Positions 46,603 through 57,579 of a DNA stretch of 64,000 bases are shown one piece after another. How positions within the stretch are numbered: the first letter of the stretch is position 1; each line of letters begins with the position of its first letter. Origin of the DNA: Anisakis pegreffii (lineage: Eukaryota; Nematoda; Chromadorea; Rhabditida; Anisakidae); NCBI GenBank assembly GCA_035041965.1, contig JAPYMA010002991.1, positions 1 to 64,000 on the forward strand. Direction: 5' to 3'. Position numbers and translations under genes: made by a program. The notes under the pieces were generated by a model, which saw nothing but the letters and a program-made list of their open reading frames with translations, did not search any database and was not told where the DNA came from.

Positions 46603-48098
46603 ATGGGTACAAACGGAGGGCGTGCAAATGTTTTCGGCGTTATTGTTGCGGGAAGATTGGTTAGAATTATTTCTTGCGGATTTATTTTTCTGTTACTTTT
46701 TGACACGTTAATTCTGCTGATGGTGTTGAGATTGAGTGGTTTAATATATTGAGATTGAAGAACCAGAAACCAGCAAGTGCAACTTGTGACGAGTTTAAGC
46801 GTCTCTTTTATCACCAATACCATACTTCCCACATCATTATGTTCACACAGTTAACCATAATTGCATAGGAAGTATCCTGAAAAATCTGACCTGAAATCTT
46901 GATCTTCATTAAATTCTAATCTGTGTTATTGATGTAGCGATCGTAGAGGTATGAGCCACTTTTGCATCAGTCATACGCAGTATTTAAGTGATTGTCAGCG
47001 GTAGTTTGCAGTTGCAAGCGGACTTCATTCAAGCCGGTGAAACGGAATTTGTCACTGAGGTCAGCGATGCGGATTCAATCAATCATGTGGTTGTTTTTCT
47101 CACCGGTGTAACACCTTTTCCTGAGGGCACTGGTGGTTCAGGTTGGCAGCTTGTCTTTTCAACGAATCTCTTTCGGAATGGTCATTGCCGTCCAAATAAT
47201 TTTTTTTCCAACTGAAGTATGGTAACTGTTTTCCAATTGAACTATAATGCTGATTGCAGTTTATATTCGATGGCCTCAGAGTGATGCTAGTGGCATGAAT
47301 TGGCATTATCTTGGGTTTATTTGCAATGAGAAACCAAGTGCTATATTTCGTGTATCACAGGTATATTGTGTCCCCAACTTTCGCTTCCTAACAGTGTGAG
47401 AATTTCTTAAATGACAGTATTCAAATCATTCTATCGTTTGTGGGTGTTTTATTTTCACACAGTGAGAGATGATAAAATTTTGCAGTTACATAAAGTGAAC
47501 GCACTCCATGAAGGTGTATTCACCAACCTCGGATCAACATCAAATGTCACCACTCATGGGAGCGCGCAACTCGGTATTCAAGTCGAACCGTTGACTTCTA
47601 TTAGCGACAAGGTCCCGGCTGCCGGAACTGCGCCTAGCCAGCAGGTCCGTTCAGTTTTCGTTGAATATTGGAATGTTCATTCTCAATTCCATAAAAGTTT
47701 TCGGCGTAAACGTCCAGTTGTCATCACAGATTAGTGGTCAGCAGAGAGAACTCATCATAAAACGTGAATGATGCGACTAGTAATGCTGCTACTAATTTTT
47801 TTATCAGAGTTGTTATTATCACCGGTATAGTTCTGCTTGTTCATCTATAAAAATAATCCATAAAATCTGATAGCAATCATTCATCAGCAACCTATTTCAG
47901 GCGACCTTTGTAGAATACGCTCAAAAGATGCTTCAGAATTTTATCAATCATGTTGAGTCATTCGTGGTTCGTTTGCCGAGACCGGATAATGCACTCGAAC
48001 GTGCTGACTATGTTCCCGCGTCAGCCGTTCAATATTGGTTTGAAAATTTTCGTCGTCGGCTCGCTCAAAATCCGGACTTTTGGAGAAATTTGTCATAG
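46603..48098 (+). CDS. hikeshi: Hikeshi (OPI10 family), HSP70 nuclear import carrier, 214 aa
   Basis: Hikeshi carries ATP-bound HSP70 through the nuclear pore during heat stress. Five exons join in frame: 46603-46659, 47012-47141, 47260-47360, 47486-47644, 47901-48098. The family start block reads VFGVIVAGRL, preceded here by an eight-residue extension (MGTNGGRAN). SINHVVVFLTGVTPFPEGTG, YLGFICNEKPSAIFRVS, SAQLGIQVEPL and the C-terminal YWFENFRRRLAQNPDFW match the human protein block for block. Human Hikeshi has 197 residues. The acceptor of exon 2 is at 47011; sequence just before it mimics coding but is intronic. Poly(A) candidate: AATAAA near 48700. Confidence 0.95.
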
Positions 48099-49009
48099 AA
48101 CTTATTATGCTTACTGATATTTGGATTGTTACATTTGTTGCATGTTTATGATTGTTGCGAATTTTGAGCGCGAAGCAACCATTGCACTTCTTAAATTTGC
48201 TCAGTGTGAATATCTAATTTTGAAGAGAGATTGCTTCTGAAAGGCGGTATAATATGAAAAGTAGGAGTTAAAGCCGCATTATTACTGTCATTGAGCAATG
48301 GTTGCAGTTTGTGTTTTTCAGTCAGTAAAAGTTTCATGTACATTGTTGTAATACATCTCTATATTACTGCCTTTCATTAAGGTTTTAACACACGTTACCA
48401 CTTTCCTTTGGAAATCCTACAAGATCAGCCATTCAGTTCATTGTTTGTATATCGAACAATTTCCATTTAAATGCTGATTATCGATTCTGTTTAACTGTCC
48501 TGTTCGTCCTTAAGCAGTGTCGTATGCATGCTCAAAAAGTATGAATTTTCCCAAAAACGTGCTAGAAGGCAATATTCTCTTCTTCATTTACGTTATGATC
48601 TTCTGTCGAATCAAAAGTGTGTAGTTCAATATGATCGTTTGTTTGTTCGATACGTTTTGAAATTGTATAGTTTTTTTTTTGATGTCTTGTTTGATCAATA
48701 AATGGTTTTCACTTATTTTTCGTAGACGCTCAATTGCAGTCATATGCTTTTAAAGTATGGTTCAAAAAGGTAAAGCGAATATGTGAAACAAATTGAAATT
48801 GTTCAAAAACGGTCGAGGTGGAGGAGAAATATTGTGAGATCTAATTGTGAAAGCGAATAGAGAAATAAAAGGGTGATCACGGGCGTGAATAACTTTTGAT
48901 TTTCGATTCCATGGAAGAAATGAAATGTATTACGTTTTTCAGACATTCAATATATTGAAAATGAGATATTGACTATGCATTTTCTACATTTACTACTACT
49001 ACCATGAGT
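48099..49009. other. No supported gene
   Basis: A 50-codon frame near 48538-48702 ends at an AATAAA-containing TAA and is probably 3' UTR of Hikeshi or chance. Nothing else is visible. Confidence 0.45.
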
Positions 49010-49690
49010 ACTATTTTCAAACCACCTATACTCTGAAGTTTGCTCAGCAACACCATTTTTTCTTGGTACCATTGCATTCAGCAGATTCTCAGCTTTCAGA
49101 TTATTATATATGTTGTTGAGGGATTTTGCTTAGTTCATGAGATATAACTGATTTCCTGACGATATGTCAAACTGCTTGAGCGATTCTATAATTCAATCAG
49201 ACTGTGCACATTTGATCTCTATTGCGAGATCAATGATAAAGTTCTATAGGATTATCAAGGATACCATTTTCAAACCACCCGTACTCTCAATTTTGCTCAG
49301 CAACACCATTTTTTCTTGGTACCATTGCATTCAGCAGATTCTCAGCTTTCAGATTATTATATATGTTGCTGAGGGATTTTGCTTAGTTCATGAGATATAA
49401 CAGATTTCCTGACGATATGCCAAACTGCTTGAGCGATTCTGTAATACAATCAGACTGTGCACATTTGATCTCTATTGCGAGATCAATGATAAAGTTCTAT
49501 AGGATTATAAAGGATACCATTTTCAAACCACCCGTACTCTCAATTTTGTTCAGCAACACCAATTTTTCTAGGTACCATTGCATTCAGCTGATTCTCAGCT
49601 TTCAGATTATTATATATGTTGGTGAGGGATTTTGCTTAGTTCATGAGATATAACTGATTTCCTGACGATATGTCGAACTGCTTCATCGAT
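49010..49690. repeat. 253-bp tandem satellite, about 2.7 copies
   Basis: 'attttcaaaccacc' starts units at 49010, 49263 and 49516, exactly 253 bp apart. Units are over 90 percent alike by eye and each contains 'tggtaccattgcattcagc' and 'gatttcctgacgatatg'. Similar 78-87-codon frames in successive copies are by-products of the repetition. Confidence 0.95.
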
Positions 49691-50395
49691 TCTATGATAT
49701 CATCAATCCACCCATTGCTTTATGAACGTATTGATAGCTTTACAGTGATCAATTGGTATGGTTGAGCGCGACTGCGATATGTAATTGAGATAGATCTAAG
49801 AAAATGGCTATATCTTCTCAGGGAAGCAACATCGCTCAAGAAAATATATGTTTTTCTGAATGAAGAGATCCAGCTGGATCGACTGATGCAAAAAAGTTCA
49901 GATGTTACTGGGCAAACTTGAGCTTACGGTAGCCTTGAATGTGGCACCCGAAATAGTATTATTAAAGGGCCTATATCTCCTCAACTAAGCCAAATTGCTC
50001 AGTAAAATTTATCATATTCTGAATCTAGAGGTTCTGCTGGATGGATAGGTGAAGATATATTCGCATGTTTCCGGAGAAACCTGAAAAGACGGTTAACTCG
50101 AAGATCGCAATCCACCTATTGCTTTATGAACGTATTGGTTGCTCTATAGTGATCAATTGGTATGGTTGAGCGCGACTGCGATATGTAATTGAGATAGATC
50201 TAAGAAAATGGCTATATCTTCTCAGGGAAGCAACATCGCTCAAGAAAATATATGTTTTTCTGAATGAAGAGATCCAGCTGGATCGACTGATACAAAAAAG
50301 TTCAGATGTTACCAGGCAAACTTCAGCTTACGGTAGCCGGTACCTTGAAGGTGGCACCCGAGATAGTATTAATAAAATGACTATATCTTATCGCT
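49691..50395. repeat. 404-bp satellite family, array 2
   Basis: 'attgctttatgaacgtatt' at about 49714 recurs at about 50118. The unit is the same as at position 1-620 and in the same orientation. It joins the 253-bp array without a gap, and both share the 'gagatataactgattt'-like module. Confidence 0.9.
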
Positions 50396-51704
50396 AGAAA
50401 GCGATTTACACATCAGAGCGATTCGAATGCATAGAAATTGAAGATGTTGAATATCTCAATTGTATCAATCCTCCTTTCTTATGCATTTCCTCTTGATTCA
50501 AGCTGATCAGAATGCCAATTGAGAATATCTTCCAAAAACAATCAGATATCGTTACTTATAATAGGCCATGTCCTCATGCTCTAGTCTTCAGCCAAAGTAA
50601 AAGTTATAAATCAAGGCTTCCTTTTGATGATGCAATTTCAAATTGCTGATCAAAGATCAAAACTGTTTACACCGATGCGTTTTCAGTGCAACGGAATTTC
50701 GCAATATGCTTCTGAATGCGCGACGTCAAAAACGTCAAGCGATTTACATACTTACAATGCTTTAAACACGCACGCGTACACCTACGCACGCTCGCATCCG
50801 AGGCATGATACTCAAGATTCTCCGAACCTCTGCATCTCTACTCTCTCGTATATTCCCGTTCTATTTTCTTCCTCACTAGTCATCGCAATGCTATTTCGAC
50901 AATTCCCGACTTGATGACGAAAACAAACACCCCGCCTGTCCATCGATTTTTAGCCTCCAAGATGGCTTAAATCACTTTCAATTCACTTACAATGATTCTG
51001 TGACTGTTTAGATGCATTTTATCTGATTGGCTCTAAAGAAATTCAATGCCTCCGGATTTCATCCGGAATGAAAAAGCTTCCAAGATCCCAGAGAATGATC
51101 TCGGCGAAATATCTTTTTTTTGCACTGATGTTGAAATTCACTCGCTAGTGATATGATATAATAATATGTGCATGCTTTGTTGATCACTTCGTTGTGATCA
51201 TAATGTGCATTCTATGATCTGTTAATGGTTCTATACCAATTGATCACCACAGATCATATCGTTATGATTGATTGCCTTGTTCATTCAGTATTCATTTATT
51301 TCGCTCATTCAGTATTCATTTATACGTTCTGTGCGGTGCAGTTGTGGTGCGTAACATATTTTTGTATATGTTATTCATGCTTTTAGTTTGCTCATGTATT
51401 TTCTCGTGCAATTCAGAATTGCGCCGTAGATATTTTGAGATCACATAATCTTCCAATTTTTCTTGTTTTTAGTATCATATCGCTTGTTAGGTTGATCGCT
51501 CGGATTGTATTGATGTGAACTTGAGGAAAACTATCAATATAAAACTGATATTGTAACATACTTAAGCAATATCATTCACTTACATGATATTGCTCAGGCA
51601 ATATTATGGATTGTGTTTGCAGCAATTGTAATCGATTGCTATTATTTTAAAAATCTGTTCAATGCTTTATAAAGTCGTAGTGTAAATTTATATTTATCTG
51701 TTTT
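50396..51704. other. Non-coding; small hairpins and a short direct repeat
   Basis: Visible items are a 'tccggatttcatccgga' hairpin near 51050, 'attcagtattcattta' repeated near 51287 and 51308, and a 'gcaatatca'...'tgatattgc' inverted repeat near 51567. No gene is supported. Confidence 0.5.
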
Positions 51705-52345
51705 GTCTTGAAGACACGTTACATTGTTATTGTTTCACTGTTTGCAGATTATTATCTGCTTCATGTTTTTTTCATGTTACTTTAGTTGGTCATGTAAATT
51801 GTCTCAAAGACGTTATTGTTTTGATTATGTCTTCATTGTCTGCAGTTTATTATCTGCATTGTTTCCATCATATAAATTTAATTCATCATGTAAATTGTCT
51901 TAAAGACATTATTATTTTATTATAGTTTCGTTGTTTGCAGATTCTTATCTGCTTTTGTTTTTGACATGTAGTTTTAGTTTAGCATGTTAATTAGTCTTAA
52001 AGACATTGTTATTTCTATTATAGTTTCACTGTTTGCAGTTCATAATCTGCTTTGTGTTTTATCATGTTGTTTTAGTTAGTCATGTAAATTCGTCTCTAAG
52101 ACATTATTAATTTTATTACTGCTTCATTGTTCGCAGATTATTATCTGCTTTAAGTTTGCATCATGTTATTTTATTTCCTCATGTAAATTCGTCTTAAAGA
52201 CACATTATATTGTTGTTATGTTTTACTGTGTGCAGTTCATTGTCTGCGTTGTTTTCATCATGTAATTTTAATTTGTCATGTAAATTTGTCTTAAAGACAT
52301 TATTGCTTTTTTATATTTTCATTGTCTGCAGTCATTATCTGCACA
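51705..52345. repeat. 97-bp tandem array with two conserved hairpins per unit
   Basis: Seven units are marked by gtcttaaagac-type motifs at 51705, 51801, 51897, 51994, 52092, 52191 and 52288 (spacing 96-99). Each unit also has a GCAG-loop-CTGC stem ('gcagattattatctgc'). Outside these two palindromes the units diverge noticeably; the stem-ends are the best conserved parts. A 'tcatgtaaatt' block precedes each gtct motif. No coding potential. Confidence 0.92.
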
Positions 52346-52735
52346 ATAATCTTTCATTGAATCGTCACTATATAGATTTAATGATAGTCAGGCATAAAAT
52401 GAGATTAGCAAGGATGCTCAAAGAATGAGATTACATAGTTTTCAATATCAATGAAGACATAGGATTATTAATTGTAGTACATAATTACGAATATGAGAAA
52501 TGAGTTGTGCTCGCTAATTATTATAGTGAGGTTGGCTCTGTTGATATTAAAATATCGAAAAAATTTTCGAAGAAAAGTTACAATAATTCCTGTGCTGGCA
52601 GGGTTTTGGATATGTTCTTAATGTGCTCTTGTATTGTATTGTAAAATGTGTATTTTGTCGCCGCCGTCCCTGTTCCTTTGAGCTGATGCCTCCTTGAACC
52701 TCTTGATGCGGTTCAGTGGCTGTCTTCACCTCATC

Positions 52736-52965
52736 TCCCCCCCCGATGATGATTAAGATAAGATTCCCCCGTTCCCCCTCCCCTGATAAGATGATGAAAT
52801 TCCCATTCCCAGTTGTTGTGGTTGTTCCCCTTGTCCCGTCCTCCCGATGTTGTGGTTGCCTTTCCCCATCCCCCTCCTATGATGAGATTCTCTCCTCCCC
52901 TGTTGTGGTTGCCTTTCCCCTCTTCCCCGTCCCTCCTTTGATAAGATGGTCCCTACTAACATTAC
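52736..52965. repeat. C/T-rich minisatellite
   Basis: Units combining 'gttgtggttgcctttcccc' with 'cctgataagatgatga'-like blocks repeat about four times with a period near 60 bp. The tract is strongly pyrimidine-rich on the plus strand. ORFs here are translated repeat. Confidence 0.7.
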
Positions 52966-52989
52966 TAACCTTCCTCGGGCTCTGGCTTT

Positions 52990-53765
52990 AGGTGACAAAA
53001 TTTTGATGAGGTGACAAAAATTTGATCAGATAGGGTGATTGAGTGATAAGAGTTACAGTGATAGGTTGCTAGATTGAGTGATAGGAGTTGCTAGATAAGA
53101 TTGATTTAGTTGAGATTGGTTTTGGGCTGACTCTCAGTAGTTCCATGATAAGGTGCCGGTGAGATGAATTAGAGATAGAGAATTCCCAACACCTGCAGTA
53201 GATTTCGGCCGAATCCCTGCCCATCCCCCGGCTCCAGGAGTCCCCCTGGAGACGGTCTCCCCGTTGCTTAGACTCCATTTGCGCGCGGTACGGTGATTTC
53301 CTCTGTAGCGGTCTTGTAGTGCGGTCATTGTTATCATATTATCATTGTTGCGGTCATTGTTGCTTGCTGTCGTGTTATTTGCTGTTGTGATATTGGTGTT
53401 GATGAAAATAGTTGGGTTGCTGTCGGTCATTGAGAATTGCTAGCGGTTTGCTGTATATGAGGATTATTTGAATGGAACGTTATCAAATGTTTAATTATTG
53501 AATAGTCACGAAAAGATATAGTTAGTCATGAAAAATAGTGATTATTCGAATTGAGAAAAAATTGTAGCATCGAATTTACGATGAGATTTGCGATTAAGTT
53601 TGTTGAGTTCTTTATTAAAGAAAATTATGACATTGATATGATGAGATTTCATTGAAATCATTGTTCACATTTTTTCGGGTGATCCATTTTTGATTCAGTT
53701 TCGGACTGACCAGCGTATAATCATTGATTTCAAATGATGTTTTGTTTCATATTCTTTGATTATTA
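52990..53765. other. No supported gene
   Basis: A 'gataggagttgctaga'-like direct repeat occurs near 53040-53100. Nothing else is supported. Confidence 0.45.
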
Positions 53766-54300
53766 TTGTTGTTTTTGTTATTCTTATTGATATTATTTTT
53801 ATATTGTTATTATTTGATGCTTTTTCAAACGGATGTGATGACGGTGTGTTTTTTGTTATATGTTGACGTTATTTTTCATTGTGTGTTGGTTTTTCCATTG
53901 TTTTTTGGGTTGCTAATTTGTTTAGAGTTTACTAGTTTCATGTTACTAATTTTTTGTTGTGATTATTTTTATTTGCTATTTGCTATTATTTTGATATTGT
54001 TATTGCTATTATTTTTATATTGTTATTATTTGATGCTTTTTCAAACGGATGTGATGACGATGTGTTTTTTTGTTATATGTTGACGTTATTTTTTCATTGT
54101 TTGTTGGTTTTCCATTGTTTTTTGAGTTACTAATTTGTTTAGAGTTCATTAGTTTTATGTTACTAATTTTTCGTTGTGATTTTGATGTTTTTTGTCATAT
54201 TTCATATTGTGTGATTATTTTTCGAAATTGATGTGATGATGATGTATTATGTTTCATTTATTGTGACATTGTTTTTTATTTTATGCGTTATAGTTACTAA
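53766..54300. repeat. T-rich 216-bp tandem duplication plus degenerate third copy
   Basis: 'gatgctttttcaaacggatg' at 53816 and 54032 marks two near-identical 216-bp units. A third, diverged copy starts near 54220. Strand composition is strongly T over A. Confidence 0.85.
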
Positions 54301-54474
54301 TTTTCGTTGCAGTCTTAGTTAATGGTTTAATTAGTTGGTTTCATAGTTACTAAATTGTTTTGTTAGTTAGCGTTTTTTTTACTAACTTGTCTTGAGTTTA
54401 GTTTGTTCTGTGTTATTAATGTTTATGTTGTTAAGTTTGTTTCATGTTATTAATATAGTTGTGTAATTATTTAA

Positions 54475-54735
54475 AAACTGAAAAGTTAAAAAAACAAAAA
54501 AAAACAATAAAAAATAAAAAACAAAAAAAAGATGAAAAATTAAAAAAAAACAAAAAAATAATAAAAAAGAAAAAACAAAAAAATGGTAAAAATAAAAAAA
54601 AACAAAAAATATAAAAAAATAAAAAAAACGAAAAAAAAATAAAAAAAACAAAAAAATAATTTAAAAAAACAAAAAAAATAATAAAAATTAAAAAAATGAT
54701 AAAAAATAAAAAAAACGAAAAAAAACAAAAGAAAT
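54475..54735. repeat. A-rich low-complexity tract, about 260 bp
   Basis: Runs of four to eight A are broken by single C, T or G. It follows the T-rich block, so strand skew inverts at about 54475. Hydrophobic Phe-rich frames on the minus strand are artefacts. Confidence 0.9.
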
Positions 54736-54803
54736 TTATCAACAAAAGTTTTTGGTCATTTCGTCCGATTGACAAATTTCTAATCTTATTTAATTTCAGA
54801 TCC

Positions 54804-54988
54804 GGATGGACGAACGCTCACGAGACAAGAAGGAACGTAGCGAACTAGGAAAGGACTCGAAGAAAACGGACGGATGGAGGAGGATCAGAGGAAAGGATCA
54901 GCGACGAAATTCAAAAGCATCGAAAGCGGAAGGGAACAAGACGTGTCAAGAAATCGCCGAAGCGTATGACAGCGCCAAAAACTCGTAA
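54804..54988 (+). CDS. Possible exon of a highly charged protein
   Basis: A strong acceptor ('cttatttaatttcag') opens a purine-rich frame with MDERSRDKKERSELGKDSK and QEIAEAYDSAKNS before a stop. An overlapping frame also reads well (RISDEIQKHRKRKGTRRVKK), so purine bias alone could explain both. It may belong to the gene beginning before 55476, but no join is shown. Confidence 0.35.
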
Positions 54989-55475
54989 CAATGCTTCAGC
55001 CACGTAGTTTTGCAAGTGAAATCGGAATTATGTTTGGAATTGTTTGCAATCGAATCTCAATTCCCGAACGAGCGAGTCCGATGCTCTACCTTCTTTCACT
55101 AAATTTTCAGACTACTTCAGTATTCACTTCGGGTCCTTTTTGAAAGATAGATAGTCATCGTGATGTTATATTTACTTCGTTATTTTACCAGGTTTTTATA
55201 GCTTCGAAACAAACGCACACGTTGACTCGGAGTTGCTTCCGTGAAAGCGAACATTGGTCGATTAGAAACCAAAGTCAGATCGCAACAACGGAACGGAACA
55301 CAGCAACGGATTAGAGGATTGATTCAATTTATTGTAGTGAATTTACTATTGTAGTAAAATCAGTTGTAATTACTATTGGACCCTTCATTATATTAGCTCA
55401 CCATTGATATAATTATATTATTAATAGTAGTGGTTTTCAATAATAGTGATCTCGGGTAATCTTCAACTCTTGCAG

Positions 55476-57577
55476 TTGAATTTAACTCTAGAAAAAGAGC
55501 ATGAATACTCGCTTGATCTTATCGCCAAGTTGGCCACTAATCTACAGGGAGGTGATTTTTTTAGTCGAGCAGGACGTGTGACAAGGTGCAATTCCGTGAG
55601 TTGAATTGGATGAATATTATTCCTTATAGCAGATAATGAAAAGTTTGATTCGTTCACATGATAGTTATTTCGTTTCGTTGTTTCGTTAAAGATATGTATA
55701 CATCGATTCATTCTCAGGACAGCATTTCCCATACGATCACATTCTCAAGAGTCAGCGAAGAGAGTGATTATCAGGTAAGTGAAACATCGGATGATTCCAC
55801 TGTGCATGGCGAGAAAACGATAGTTCAATCGTCAAATCAAAAAAGAAGTGCGAATCGAAAAATCGAGACAGCTTATGTGATTATTATTTGCTGTATTCAA
55901 CAAGGCATGACAACGCATAACGCATCGAGATGGTCAGGCCAGTTATAAAAACTTTTTAACTTCAGTTTGTTCTATTTTTCTGTACTCCTAAACCCACATA
56001 AATAAATGGATATTGGTTGAATGTCGATATTTTTTCATTATTCATATTATTTATCCGAACACAGGAAATCAGATTTCTTCGTGTAACAGCGGCACTCTTA
56101 GTGAGGAGTTTCCGCCACTGTTCCGTCAGCGATGTTGCTGGCGGGTTAGTTTTGGTGGATCAAAAAATTTGTTTTGGTGTATTACCGATTAGCGATACTG
56201 TTTCTTTTCAGTTAGATGCCCACCATTGCGAAATTGTATGTGTATATAACTGAGCTTTATGTTCAACAAAATCGTTATTCTATAGGACCAAAGTTGTCAG
56301 GTCAAATATACGGTGCCTGATTCAGGCAGCCAACTTGCCGAAAAATCCGGTACTAAGCTAGGAAGACCGCTCATACACAGTGTGTGGTAGCCGTTCCTTC
56401 ATCAGTACGTGCTCATGTCATCACACAGACTGAACGAAATTTGAACAATGATTTATTTAATTGTGGTAAATCGCATTCAGGAAGCTGGTAGAAGCAGAGA
56501 ATCTAACGAATTCTTTGGATTTCTACTGCTGGACTTTTATTTTTCACAGCTGTAAAAAAGGGAGCTTTAATAATGACGTCGTTGCTCTGTACTTTTGTCA
56601 GTTATCTCCTGTTCCGCGCTTTCAACAGTTTCGTTATTTTGCGGTTTAAAATTGTTTTTCTGTGTGCTGTTGGAGCTGGATGAGAAGAGAACGGGAGCAG
56701 AACAGTTCAACTGGAACAGTTGCACCACTAGTCCCTACTCAAAGAGAGCGTTCATCTGAAGATGGCCTTGATTTTCCGCGGTATTATTATTGCAAAAGTT
56801 TGTATACATCGTCAACGAACTGAGTGCACTTGATAGCTGAACTCAGCTTGAGGCTCATTCCAGAGATCACGCTGAAGCCCACGACGGTAAACTAACATTA
56901 TTATTGTTATGATTAATAAATTACTAACATTATACAACATTACAAATTATTATGATGATATTATTACTTGCTACAAGTCACTAACAGATGATTACTTTCT
57001 AACAGGTGAGTTAACAGACAAAACAAAAAAACTTATGTTGCCGAATACTTAAATGATTATGTCGCTGTCGCACCGCTCTCCCATTTCCGGTTCATTGGTT
57101 TCCAATTAAAGACAACTTCTCGTTGACATCGACAATACATCTAGCGGCATGATATAGCATCCCTGTTCCATTCTGTGTGGTGCGACAGCTGAATAAAAGT
57201 TTTTTTTCGTGTGTTTGTGTTTTTGCTTTCGGAATACAGCCCGGGTGTATTCCTTGACAGAATGGTTTACGAGCCGTTTGCTCGCTGGTGGAGTTCCCCA
57301 TAAGCGCTTTAGTGTTCCCTCCAGTTTTTGCAGTTTTCAGTCGGAAGGTGTCAATCTGTTGTCGCAGATGATTAGACAGATTATTCAACCGCAATTCGGG
57401 TTCAAAGGTAAGCAGTACTGTTGCATCACAGGTCTGTCAGGCCCTTGGTAGGTGCATTTAGCTGCAATCGAAATTTATTATGTTAGAGGACTGCCTGGTC
57501 GTGTTGGTGAAGAACCAGTCTTTTTTTCATGGCTAACAGATTTACGGTTACGGCTGCAAGCTGGCGCCTTGGAGTAG
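55476..57577 (+). CDS. Unrecognised gene, six phase-consistent exons, 5' incomplete (232 codons)
   Basis: Exons 55476-55595, 55718-55774, 56065-56235, 56286-56379, 57240-57407 and 57489-57577 join without a stop. Most introns have standard sites (for example 'attctcag' and 'cag|gtaagt' around exon 2). The protein begins with an amphipathic helix (LEKEHEYSLDLIAKLATNLQ), then SRAGRVTRCNS, a hydrophobic segment (FLRVTAALLVRSF), a beta-rich part (GGLVLVDQKICFGVLPISD, VKYTVPDSGSQLAEKSG) and a helical end (GVNLLSQMIRQIIQPQFGFK, WLTDLRLRLQAGALE). It has no signal peptide in the visible part. I do not recognise the family. An upstream frame from ATG 54992 could supply the previous exon in phase 0 but is unproven. 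Confidence 0.6.
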
Positions 57578-57579
57578 TT

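Noticed and set aside
46988..47011. In-frame GTG start giving VIVSGSLQ as the Hikeshi N-terminus
   Set aside because: Exon 46603-46659 supplies VFGVIVAGRL with an ATG and a phase-0 donor, and 'gtttgcag' at 47011 is a good acceptor. The VIVSGS reading is intron sequence.
49164..49653. Two similar 78-87-codon plus-strand ORFs suggesting a duplicated gene
   Set aside because: They arise from the 253-bp satellite unit; the third unit does not keep the frame and no domain is present.
52716..52998. Pro-rich plus and Gly/Gln-rich minus frames
   Set aside because: Both are translations of the C/T-rich minisatellite.
54442..54775. Long Phe-rich hydrophobic minus-strand frames
   Set aside because: They are translations of an A-rich low-complexity tract and exist in all three frames.
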